Shown here piece after piece: positions 1 to 7,985 of a DNA stretch of 32,982 nt (its first letter is position 1; the number at the start of each line of letters is the position of its first letter). The stretch is taken from positions 1-32,982 of the forward strand of contig JAILLI010000166.1 in the NCBI GenBank assembly GCA_024693225.1. The letters run 5' to 3'. A program made the translations under genes and the position numbers. Under the pieces are notes generated by a model that had not been told where the DNA came from, made no database searches, and was given only the letters and a program-made list of their open reading frames with translations. This DNA comes from Lachnospiraceae bacterium (GTDB taxonomy: Bacteria; Bacillota; Clostridia; Lachnospirales; Lachnospiraceae).

Positions 1-360
<360 letters not shown>

Positions 361-399
361 GTAGGATATGTCCAAAACGGATGTAGTCAATGTGTAGTT

Positions 400-432
400 T
401 TGAAGGTATAATTGCCTTAATTTAATTTTTTT
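400..432 (+). terminator. possible rRNA operon terminator
   Basis: A short imperfect hairpin (TTGAAGG, loop, CCTTAA at 400-420) is followed by a T-rich run at 421-432. It lies about 40 nt after the 23S end and before the tRNA promoter. The stem is weak, so this could instead be processed spacer RNA. Confidence 0.35.
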
Positions 433-453
433 TAAAAAATTTCATATTTACTA

Positions 454-482
454 TTGATTTTTTTTGAAATATTGCATATACT
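454..482 (+). promoter_or_regulatory. sigma-70 type promoter for the tRNA cluster
   Basis: TTGATT (454-459) and TATACT (477-482) are separated by 17 bp. The -10 box ends 10 nt before the first base of tRNA-Asn, so transcription would start a few nucleotides upstream of the mature tRNA. The surrounding 421-492 spacer is extremely A/T rich. This suggests the tRNAs need not depend on rRNA operon read-through. Confidence 0.6.
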
Positions 483-492
483 ATATATGTAT

Positions 493-564
493 TCCTCGAT
501 AGCTCAATGGTAGAGCACACGGCTGTTAACCGTGGGGTTGTTGGTTCGAGCCCAACTCGGGGAG
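493..564 (+). tRNA. tRNA-Asn (GTT)
   Basis: A complete 72-nt cloverleaf. The acceptor arms TCCTCGA and TCGGGGA pair with one wobble, the D-stem is GCTC/GAGC, the anticodon stem CACGG/CCGTG encloses loop CTGTTAA, and the T-stem is GTTGG/CCAAC. The anticodon GTT reads asparagine codons. The discriminator is G564. CCA is not encoded and must be added after transcription. Confidence 0.96.
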
Positions 565-578
565 TTTACTTTTGACTT

Positions 579-650
579 GGCTCCATGGTCAAGCGGTTAA
601 GACGTAGCCCTCTCAAGGCTGAGTCAGGGGTTCGATTCCCCTTGGAGTCA
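579..650 (+). tRNA. tRNA-Glu (CTC)
   Basis: A complete cloverleaf with acceptor GGCTCCA/TGGAGTC, D-loop GGTCAAGCGGTTAAGAC typical of bacterial tRNA-Glu, anticodon loop CTCTCAA (anticodon CTC, reading GAG) and T-loop TTCGATT. The discriminator is A650 and no CCA is encoded. This is the minor glutamate isoacceptor; the TTC form must be encoded elsewhere. Confidence 0.93.
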
Positions 651-654
651 TTAT

Positions 655-725
655 GGCGACATAGCCAAGCGGTAAGGCATGGGTCTGCAACACCCTGATC
701 ACCAGTTCAAATCTGGTTGTCGCCT
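655..725 (+). tRNA. tRNA-Cys (GCA)
   Basis: A complete 71-nt cloverleaf with acceptor GGCGACA/TGTCGCC, anticodon stem TGGGT/ACCCT with loop CTGCAAC (anticodon GCA at 687-689), and T-stem ACCAG/CTGGT. The discriminator U (T725) is the usual identity base for cysteine tRNA. Only 4 nt separate it from tRNA-Glu, so the two are processed from one precursor. CCA is not encoded. Confidence 0.96.
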
Positions 726-728
726 CTC

Positions 729-771
729 AAAGTCTGATGTTGTTGCTTTTGCAATGATGTTGGACTTTTTT
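729..771 (+). terminator. intrinsic terminator of the tRNA cluster
   Basis: A long hairpin begins 4 nt after tRNA-Cys. An 18-nt arm starting AAAGTC pairs throughout with the arm ending GGACTTT (several G-U pairs, loop TTTT). A run of T at 766-771 follows. It ends the tRNA transcript. Confidence 0.85.
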
Positions 772-772
772 G

Positions 773-801
773 TTGTGATATGTAACCGGAGAGTATATTA
801 T
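773..801 (+). promoter_or_regulatory. promoter for the 809 gene, likely leaderless transcript
   Basis: TTGTGA (773-778) and TATTAT (796-801) are spaced by exactly 17 bp, directly behind the terminator. A start site 6-8 nt after the -10 box falls at the ATG (809). The purine-rich GGAGAG at 788-793 would then lie upstream of the transcript start and could not serve as a ribosome-binding site. Confidence 0.55.
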
Positions 802-808
802 CTTAATC

Positions 809-1558
809 ATGAAAAGATATGATCTGATAGATACATTAAGAGGACTAGCAATAATCAGTATGATCGCATTTCATACATGCTGGCTCCTGAATTATTTTGG
901 TATGGCCATATCTGCACAGGCACTGTACGGGCCTGTCTTTAACATATGGGAAAGGAGTATCTGTATCAGCTTTATTTTGATCTCGGGGTACTGCTTTTCG
1001 CTTGGACGCCACCATCTTCGTTCGGGACTTACCGTATTTGGAGCAGGTCTTGTCATTACTCTTGTCACATGCATATTTCTGCCGGGGATCCGTATAGTGT
1101 TCGGAGTTCTGACATTTATCGGGACAGCTATACTTATAACGATACCGGTGGACAGGCTGGCCAAGGATAAATGTGAGAGTTCCAAAATGGTTTGCCGTCT
1201 GATGCTTGTATTGGCGCTTGCCGCTTTTCTATTCACATATAATATCAATGTGGGTTATCTGGGGTTTGGATGGATGAGAGCAGATCTGCCTGAAGGCCTC
1301 TACAAGGGTTATATTGCGACCTTTGTGGGTTTTATGGAAGCGGGTTTTGTGTCAGCGGATTATTTTTCTCTTATGCCATGGTATTTCTTATATTTATCAG
1401 GTTATGCACTTCATAAAGTCATTAACGATGCGGCAGCAGACAGCAGGATTATGAAAATGGGGATTCCGGGAGTTAAAACGCTCGGCAGACACTCACTCCT
1501 TGTCTATATACTTCATCCGGTCGTGATCTATCTTATCCTTTTTACTCTGAAGCAATGA
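809..1558 (+). CDS. HGSNAT-catalytic-domain (DUF1624-like) membrane acyltransferase
   Basis: A 249-residue integral membrane protein with about seven hydrophobic segments. The N-terminus carries IDTLRGLAIISMIAFH, the signature of the heparan-alpha-glucosaminide N-acetyltransferase catalytic domain (PF07786); His22 is the conserved membrane histidine. The C-terminus ends in LGRHSLLVYILHPVV, the matching terminal helix motif. Family members are thought to carry an acetyl group across the membrane to a sugar acceptor; the substrate here cannot be read. It is a single gene: a terminator lies before it and a new promoter after it. The ATG at 809 gives the family N-terminus, although the nearest Shine-Dalgarno-like run is 15 nt away. 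A general acyltransferase-3 protein is the alternative label. Confidence 0.85.
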   Translation: MKRYDLIDTLRGLAIISMIAFHTCWLLNYFGMAISAQALYGPVFNIWERSICISFILISGYCFSLGRHHLRSGLTVFGAGLVITLVTCIFLPGIRIVFGVLTFIGTAILITIPVDRLAKDKCESSKMVCRLMLVLALAAFLFTYNINVGYLGFGWMRADLPEGLYKGYIATFVGFMEAGFVSADYFSLMPWYFLYLSGYALHKVINDAAADSRIMKMGIPGVKTLGRHSLLVYILHPVVIYLILFTLKQ

Positions 1559-1569
1559 GGGCGGGCCTG

Positions 1570-1598
1570 TTCTAATTTTACTCCGGATATGATATAAT
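1570..1598 (+). promoter_or_regulatory. extended -10 promoter of the signalling cluster
   Basis: TATAAT (1593-1598) is preceded by TGA, giving an extended -10 (TGn) element, with a weak TTCTAA 17 bp upstream. Transcription would begin near 1605. A 7-bp hairpin (CAGTCTG...CAGGCTG, 1606-1629, followed by TTTT) would then lie at the very 5' end of a ~110-nt leader. It could protect the mRNA or act as an attenuator; neither is shown. I see no known riboswitch in the leader. Confidence 0.6.
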
Positions 1599-1715
1599 TT
1601 TGTATCAGTCTGAAGCACGAAACAGGCTGTTTTACCGACTTTTTGCGATAACGCAGAAGAACCCGCAAGTTGTGATCTATAGTAATGATCTTCGTCATGA
1701 TACGAGGAGGTTAAT

Positions 1716-3764
1716 TTGGACGATATAAGAAGAGAACGTCTGATCGTATCCATTGTCACGCTGGCAGCCATATCATGCATATTGATCAATTATTTCGGCA
1801 GTTGGGAAGCCTGGGTACCCTTTATAGTTTTTGTGGGAGGGATAGCCATATGGTATTTTCACATTGCCCAAAAGCTGGACATGAATTCCAGAATAAACCT
1901 GTATTTTGTCTACACGGCATTTCTTGTCTTCTATCACGGTATCCATGAAACAAGCCTTTACGATGTTTCTGTCGTGATCGTCCTCTTCATGGCAACATTT
2001 ACAATAGCAAAGAAAATGATACTGATGGACCTGATCCTTGCAGAGTATGGCATTATGATGGCCGTCCAGTTTTATTACCTTTACAGGGACAATCGGTTCG
2101 ATTCAGGTGCTTTCGAAACGATGAGGATAGCATTTCATATCGGCACGGTCGCTGCCATGTATATCCTCAGCCGGATTAACATCAATCACAGTATAGCGGA
2201 GAAGAACAGCATTGAGGAATGGATCAGAACTGTCAAGGAGAACGGTCATGACATGGAGGATTTTCTGTCAAATATCTCGCATGAACTCAGAACACCGGTA
2301 AATGTTATAAGCGGGATGACAGCCATACTTCAAAAGAACAATGACAGCAGGGAGCTTGTATCCATTCAGGATGCAGGGGTTCGTCTGGCGCATCAGATAG
2401 AGGATATCCAGGATTATACGGAGATTAAACGCAAAGAACTTGTGCTTGAGGAAGAAAACTATATGTGCATCTCCCTCATTAACGATGTTGTATCGAATTA
2501 CAGGGCTGAAAATGCGGACAGTGATCTTGAACTGATCATAGATCTTGATCCGCTCACACCTTCCATGCTAAAAGGTGATATCAAAAAACTGCGTAAGCTG
2601 TTCAGGCATCTTCTCGGAAATGCGGTCAAATTCACCAAAAGCGGAGGGATACTTGTAAAGGTGTTTACCGTCCTTCAGGAATATGGCTGTAACCTTACGA
2701 TCGAAGTAACGGATACGGGGACAGGCATGACGCGCGCCCAGATGTCGAGGCTGTCCCGGGGCATGTATCAGGCCAATAAAAAACGAAACCGAAGCACGGG
2801 CGGGATCGGCATAGGTCTTCCCATAGTGTACGGATTTGTTCATAAGATGGGTGGATTTGTGCGTATTGAAAGTGAAAGGGGAAGAGGGACAGTAGTCAGG
2901 TTATCTATCCCTCAGGCCATCGTTGACCCGGCTCCGTGCCTGTCGGTAAATAATGCCGCATCCACCAACGTTGTATTCTATACCAAGCCCGTTAAGTTCA
3001 TGGTACCTGAAGTCAGGGAGTTCTTCAGGACAATGGCCGTAAATATGGCTAACGGACTTGGGATAAAGCTGTATTCTGCCGAAAATGCCCGGGAACTCGA
3101 ACAGCTGGCGGATGAAATGAACATATCATACATATTCATGGGTCAGGAAGAATATGAGGATGACAGGAGCGTGATGGACCGCCTGTCCATGGAGGGACAT
3201 AAGGTTGTCGTATACGCCCGGCCGGGATCTGAGGATATACAATCTGATGCGATAACGGTACTGCCTAAGCCCCTGTACGGCTTTCCTGTCGTTCGTATAC
3301 TTAACGGCGAGACCGGGGACCGGTCACTTGAGGAGGATCACGGGAATCTGCGCTTTACGGGAGTTTCGGCTCTTGTTGTCGATGATGAGCCGATGAACCT
3401 TATTGTTGCGTCAGGTATGCTTCGCGAATATAAGATATTTGCCGATACGGCCGAAAGTGGTAAGGAAGCTGTCAGAAAGTTCGAGGAAGGGGAATATGAT
3501 GTCATCTTCATGGATCATATGATGCCCGGAATGGACGGAGTGGAGGCAATGAAGCAGATCAGACAGGTTGCCGCAGAGACAAAAAAGGAGCCTGTTGTGA
3601 TCGCCCTTACGGCAAATGCCTTAAGCGGCGCCAGAGAAATGTTCATAAAAGAGGGATTTGACGGATTTATAGCAAAGCCGATAGATGTAGGGGAATTTGA
3701 GCGCGTCATGAAGAGGGTCCTTCCTGAAAATATGATCCATTATGAAGGGAGGGGCGGCCAGTGA
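1716..3764 (+). CDS. hybrid sensor histidine kinase with degenerate and functional receivers
   Basis: A 682-residue membrane kinase. Residues 10-155 form about five or six transmembrane segments with no large extracellular loop. The HisKA helix carries phospho-acceptor His189 in NISHELRTPVN. The ATPase has N-box Asn302, G1 box DTGTGM (333-338) and G2 box GGIGIGL (362-368). Residues ~418-530 look like a receiver fold that ends VLPKP but has no phosphorylatable Asp (YIFMGQEE at that strand). Residues 552-670 are an intact receiver: acidic pair D555/D556, acceptor D600 in MDHMMPGMDG, T632, K654. The start is TTG, supported by GAGGAGG six bases upstream. It overlaps the next gene by 4 nt, so the two kinases are translationally coupled. 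No DNA-binding domain is present. Confidence 0.93.
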   Translation: MDDIRRERLIVSIVTLAAISCILINYFGSWEAWVPFIVFVGGIAIWYFHIAQKLDMNSRINLYFVYTAFLVFYHGIHETSLYDVSVVIVLFMATFTIAKKMILMDLILAEYGIMMAVQFYYLYRDNRFDSGAFETMRIAFHIGTVAAMYILSRININHSIAEKNSIEEWIRTVKENGHDMEDFLSNISHELRTPVNVISGMTAILQKNNDSRELVSIQDAGVRLAHQIEDIQDYTEIKRKELVLEEENYMCISLINDVVSNYRAENADSDLELIIDLDPLTPSMLKGDIKKLRKLFRHLLGNAVKFTKSGGILVKVFTVLQEYGCNLTIEVTDTGTGMTRAQMSRLSRGMYQANKKRNRSTGGIGIGLPIVYGFVHKMGGFVRIESERGRGTVVRLSIPQAIVDPAPCLSVNNAASTNVVFYTKPVKFMVPEVREFFRTMAVNMANGLGIKLYSAENARELEQLADEMNISYIFMGQEEYEDDRSVMDRLSMEGHKVVVYARPGSEDIQSDAITVLPKPLYGFPVVRILNGETGDRSLEEDHGNLRFTGVSALVVDDEPMNLIVASGMLREYKIFADTAESGKEAVRKFEEGEYDVIFMDHMMPGMDGVEAMKQIRQVAAETKKEPVVIALTANALSGAREMFIKEGFDGFIAKPIDVGEFERVMKRVLPENMIHYEGRGGQ

Positions 3765-6700
3765 ATGCTATCAGAAAACTGAGAAAAAGATTCTCGGATT
3801 ATCTGTTCGATCAGTCTGTCAATATAAAAGACAGAACCTTCATCCTGTTTTCCGTGTGTGAACTTGCAGCCCTTCTTGCGTCCGCTATTGTCGGCATATT
3901 TATGCAGGAGCCTTTTATATCGGTAGTCGCTGCCCTTTGCGGAGTTGTGGCAGGATGTCTGATCCTCTATTATTTTGTAAAGAAAGACAGGGTAAAAACC
4001 GCAAAAACAGCAGTTGTTCTCTTTCTGGTATTTATTCTGCGCCCATTTGCTTTCTTTGCAAAGGGAGGCATCGATAACGGTTCACTGATCATGTTCCTCC
4101 TGGGAGCATACTATCTGATCATGGTCCTTGAAGGAAAGTTCAGGATCATAATCTGCCTGATGGATACTGCGATCTTCATGATATGCGGGATGATCGCGTA
4201 TTACCATCCCGACGTTCTGATCGGATATTCCAGGAAGAAGGATTACGTCTTTTCATATTCACAGTATATAATAGGATTTCTTGTACTTACCATACTGATC
4301 ACGTTCTGGACAAGGATATTACAGAAAGAAACAAAGAGTGCCGAGGAAAAAACAAAGGAACTGGAGGAGATGAACCGGTCCCAGAACCGCTTCTTCTCCA
4401 GCATGAGTCATGAGATCCGTACCCCCATCAACACCGTGCTCGGTATGAACGAGCTCATATTAAGGCAGGAGGATGCTTCCGATGAGATCCGTAAGGACGC
4501 CAGAAACATCCAGGGCGCAGGAAAAATGCTGCTGGCACTCATAAACGATATTCTTGATGTCAGCAAGATCGAGGCGGGTAAGATGGATATCGTGCCTGTC
4601 AATTATAATGTGGCCTCGCTTCTGTCCGAGATAGTGAACATGATGTGGCTCAAGGCAGAAGAGAAGGGATTGGGTTTTAATGTGGATATCGATCCGGATG
4701 TCCCGGAAACACTTTTCGGTGATGAAGTCAGGATCAAGCAGATACTTATCAATCTTCTGAATAATGCAGTCAAATATACAAAAGAAGGCTCTGTAAGCCT
4801 GCATATGGAATGCGAGTTTCCCGGCAGCGGAGAAGCCCTCCTGATGATCCAGGTAAGTGATACCGGAATGGGTATAAAGCCGGAAGCCCTGCCACACCTG
4901 TTTGATACATTCCAGCGGGTTGATGAGGAGAAAAACCGCCATATAGAAGGAACAGGGCTCGGACTTTCGATAGTAAAGCAGCTCGTGGAACTTATGGACG
5001 GAGAGGTCACCGTGAACAGCGTTTATTCACAGGGTTCGACCTTTACGGTTAAGCTCAGGCAGGGTGTTTCATCTGAACAGCGTATAGGGAATCTGAGCAT
5101 AACCGGGGCAGGCACCATATCGAATTCGGAAAAGTTTGAACACAGTTTTCACGCACCTGCCGCAAGGATACTCATAGTAGATGATAATGAGATGAATCTG
5201 CAGGTGGAGAAGAGGCTTCTTGAAGGGACAGGCATGACGATAGATCTGGCAATGTCCGGAAAGGATGCTCTGGCTCTTACCCTGCGTAACCGGTACGATG
5301 TCATATTCATGGACCATCTGATGCCGGAGATGGACGGTATAGAGTGTTACGAGAGTATAAGGACACAGAAGGGCGGTATGAATGAAGCGTCTCCGATCAT
5401 CGTCCTTACCGCAAATGCAGGCGGAGAGAATATTGAACTTTACAACAACACAGGTTTTGACGGTTATCTTGTAAAACCTGTATCAGGGGCCATGCTCGAG
5501 GAAATGCTCCTGGCATATCTTCCTTCCGCAAAAGTGATCCTTTCAAAGGGAGGCGAGATGGCCGGTTCCATTATGAGTACCGCCAGCAGATATATCAAAA
5601 AGAAACCCGTCATCATAGCAACGAGTACAATGGTCGATCTGCCACAGCATGTATTAAGAGACCTGAACATCTCGGTCATCCCCTACAAGATCATTACCGA
5701 CGAAGGTGTATTCTTCGATACGGTTGATATCGATTCAGAGGAACTGGTACATTACATGAAGGATGAGACGAAGATCGTCACTTCGGAGCCACCGACCGAA
5801 GAAGCGCTCGTGAAGTTCTTCTCCTCGGAATTAAAGAAGGCGCATCATGTAATATACATTACACTCACAACCGGGAGCAGCAGGGAGTACGGGTGGGCTC
5901 TTAATGCGGCAAAGACTTTTGAAAACGTATCCGTTATCAATTCAGAAGCATTGTCGAGCGGAACGGGCATACTTGTAATGATAGCGGCAAGGCTTGTGCA
6001 GCAGAACCTGCCTGTTGATAAGATAATATCAGAACTGGAGGAAGCAAAGCGGCTCATAAGGTGCAGTTTTGTGATAAAATCAACAGATGTCATGGCCAGA
6101 CGCGACCGGATCAGTCCCTTTATGAACAGCGTGCTCAATACACTCTGGCTGAGGCCTATGCTCAGGGTCAGGAATGATAAGCTCGGGGTTGGGAGATTCC
6201 TCTTTGGCAGCGAGAGGAAATGCTATGAAAAATATATAAAATACGCCATACCGGCAAATCTGCATCCTGACAGATCATTTGTGTTCATCACTTATGCCGG
6301 GATGGAGGAAGAGGATCTTCTGTGGGTAGAGAAAAGACTCAACGAGAGGATGAAGTTCGATCATATCATCTTCCAGAAAGCATCTGCGGGTATAACTTCC
6401 AACTGCGGCGAGGGAACTTTCGGACTTCTGTTCATGGTAAAGGGCAACTATAATTACAACCTGGGGGCACTTTTTACCAACAGGGCCGAAGAGGGTGACT
6501 TCATAGACGAGCTTTCTGATGATGAAGCAGATACTGCCATTGTGACGGAAGATGAAGATACGGTCATATCAGAGGAGACAGAACATGAGGAAAAATGGTA
6601 CGATCATATCGTAGGCCTGGATCCTCTTCTTGCGATAAAGAACAGCGGTTCGGAGGAATCGTTCAGGTCGGTCCTTCAGATATTCTATGATTCATATGAA

Positions 6701-7168
6701 AGCAAAACCGGAGAGATACAAAAGTACTATGATGAGCAGGACTGGGAAAACTATACTATAAAAGTTCATGCCTTAAAGAGCAGCTCGCGTCTTGTGGGTG
6801 CGGCAGGTCTCGGAGATGAAGCGGAAGCGCTTGAGATGGCAGGGAAGAAGGGTGATACCGGTTTTATCACCAAATATCACCCGCTTATGATGATTTCGTA
6901 TGGAAAGATACATGATTCTCTTGATCCGGTATTTAATAAGGAGAGCAATGACCTTCCGGAGATAGCAGAGGATATGCTGACCGATGCATATGAGGGGCTT
7001 GCGGAATTCGTCGCATCAAGAGATTATGAACTTGCAAAGATGGTCACTTCTTCCATGAAGGAATATACCCTTTTGCAGGAAGATGAGGAAAGGTTTATGA
7101 GGATAGATGAATGCCTGTCCCGGCTTGACTGGGACGGGATCGGAGAGATATTAAAGGAAAGAGATTAA
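3761..7168 (+). CDS. hybrid histidine kinase fused to a DegV domain and HPt
   Basis: A 1135-residue protein. Order: six-helix membrane sensor (~25-185), HisKA with His217 in SMSHEIRTPIN, ATPase (Asn335; DTGMG 367-371; GTGLGLS 397-403), receiver (D474/D475, acceptor D518, T550, K572), DegV fold (~615-895), acidic linker (~908-945), HPt with His1003 in HALKSSSRLVGA, then a helical tail. The DegV assignment rests on IIATSTMVDLP, VTSEPPTEE and LSSGTGILVM near its N-terminal half and a GEGTFGLLFM strand near its end, matching the (S/T)-rich lipid-contact motifs of DegV/FakB proteins. FakB proteins bind fatty acids for a FakA kinase; no fakA is present here. GTG start, 4-nt overlap with the gene before. 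The domains allow a full His-Asp-His relay. DegV as a kinase module is unusual. Confidence 0.9.
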   Translation: MNAIRKLRKRFSDYLFDQSVNIKDRTFILFSVCELAALLASAIVGIFMQEPFISVVAALCGVVAGCLILYYFVKKDRVKTAKTAVVLFLVFILRPFAFFAKGGIDNGSLIMFLLGAYYLIMVLEGKFRIIICLMDTAIFMICGMIAYYHPDVLIGYSRKKDYVFSYSQYIIGFLVLTILITFWTRILQKETKSAEEKTKELEEMNRSQNRFFSSMSHEIRTPINTVLGMNELILRQEDASDEIRKDARNIQGAGKMLLALINDILDVSKIEAGKMDIVPVNYNVASLLSEIVNMMWLKAEEKGLGFNVDIDPDVPETLFGDEVRIKQILINLLNNAVKYTKEGSVSLHMECEFPGSGEALLMIQVSDTGMGIKPEALPHLFDTFQRVDEEKNRHIEGTGLGLSIVKQLVELMDGEVTVNSVYSQGSTFTVKLRQGVSSEQRIGNLSITGAGTISNSEKFEHSFHAPAARILIVDDNEMNLQVEKRLLEGTGMTIDLAMSGKDALALTLRNRYDVIFMDHLMPEMDGIECYESIRTQKGGMNEASPIIVLTANAGGENIELYNNTGFDGYLVKPVSGAMLEEMLLAYLPSAKVILSKGGEMAGSIMSTASRYIKKKPVIIATSTMVDLPQHVLRDLNISVIPYKIITDEGVFFDTVDIDSEELVHYMKDETKIVTSEPPTEEALVKFFSSELKKAHHVIYITLTTGSSREYGWALNAAKTFENVSVINSEALSSGTGILVMIAARLVQQNLPVDKIISELEEAKRLIRCSFVIKSTDVMARRDRISPFMNSVLNTLWLRPMLRVRNDKLGVGRFLFGSERKCYEKYIKYAIPANLHPDRSFVFITYAGMEEEDLLWVEKRLNERMKFDHIIFQKASAGITSNCGEGTFGLLFMVKGNYNYNLGALFTNRAEEGDFIDELSDDEADTAIVTEDEDTVISEETEHEEKWYDHIVGLDPLLAIKNSGSEESFRSVLQIFYDSYESKTGEIQKYYDEQDWENYTIKVHALKSSSRLVGAAGLGDEAEALEMAGKKGDTGFITKYHPLMMISYGKIHDSLDPVFNKESNDLPEIAEDMLTDAYEGLAEFVASRDYELAKMVTSSMKEYTLLQEDEERFMRIDECLSRLDWDGIGEILKERD

Positions 7169-7183
7169 GGAGGTCTGCAGGGT

Positions 7184-7936
7184 ATGGGAAAAAAGATCAT
7201 GATCACAGCCCCGGGTGAAGGCTTTATAATAAAAGGACTTGAGACAAAGCTGAGCGATATAGGCATGTTTAACATGTATTGTCCTCCGGTCACCGACGAG
7301 ATCAGGGAAAACAGCGAAGGTACAGGGCTCTTTATCATCTTTACGGATGATAATGTTAGAAAGTACGCGGATGTGCTGCTTTTCATAAAAGAATTCTGCT
7401 TCGAGAGTGATGTGCGGATCATATTGGTCGGGACCAAGGAAGAGCATGAAATAGCGAGCGGATATGTTTCCGAAAATTTTATCCACAGGTTTTTTGAGAG
7501 ACCGCTTGACATGGAACAGCTTGTAGATGAAGTTGACCGCTATATGAAAGAGGGGACCGATACAACTGAAAGGAAGAGTATCCTTATCGTTGATGATGAT
7601 GTTTCGTATATGAGCATGATAATGAGCTGGCTGAAGGGTTCATACCGTGTTTCTATGGCAAATTCGGGGATGCAGGCGATCACGTGGCTGGTGAAGAACC
7701 GTGCCGATCTTATACTGCTGGACTACGAAATGCCGATCACACCGGGTCCGCAGGTTCTGGAGATGATAAGATCCGATGCCACACTTGCCGATATTCCCGT
7801 GATGTTCCTTACCGGGAAAGGTGACAAGGAGAGTATAATGAAAGTGCTGGCCTTAAAGCCGGTGGGATACGTGCTGAAGACCGTGGAAAAGAAAGAATTA
7901 TGTGAGAATATCTCCAAATTTTTTTCCACACGATGA
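7184..7936 (+). CDS. two-domain response regulator, pseudo-receiver plus receiver
   Basis: A 250-residue cytosolic protein. Residues 131-248 are a complete receiver: D137-D139 acidic cluster after ILIV, phospho-acceptor D180 in LILLDYEMP, T210 and K232. Residues 1-120 resemble a second receiver fold (strand LFIIFTDD, then RPLDMEQLVDEV like the last receiver helix) but lack an acceptor Asp in the usual place. There is no DNA-binding or enzymatic output, so it resembles a single-receiver phosphate shuttle or adaptor. Perfect AAGGAGG overlaps the stop of the kinase gene, 10 nt before the ATG, indicating co-transcription. It is the natural phosphate recipient from the upstream HPt; this is inference. 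Confidence 0.88.
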   Translation: MGKKIMITAPGEGFIIKGLETKLSDIGMFNMYCPPVTDEIRENSEGTGLFIIFTDDNVRKYADVLLFIKEFCFESDVRIILVGTKEEHEIASGYVSENFIHRFFERPLDMEQLVDEVDRYMKEGTDTTERKSILIVDDDVSYMSMIMSWLKGSYRVSMANSGMQAITWLVKNRADLILLDYEMPITPGPQVLEMIRSDATLADIPVMFLTGKGDKESIMKVLALKPVGYVLKTVEKKELCENISKFFSTR

Positions 7937-7985
7937 GTGATGGTAGTATATTATACCGTGTAGAACTGTTTAGAGAGAGTTTGTT

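Noticed and set aside
1599-1715. cyclic-di-GMP riboswitch in the leader of the signalling cluster
   Set aside because: The conserved GEMM segments could not be found; only simple hairpins are present.
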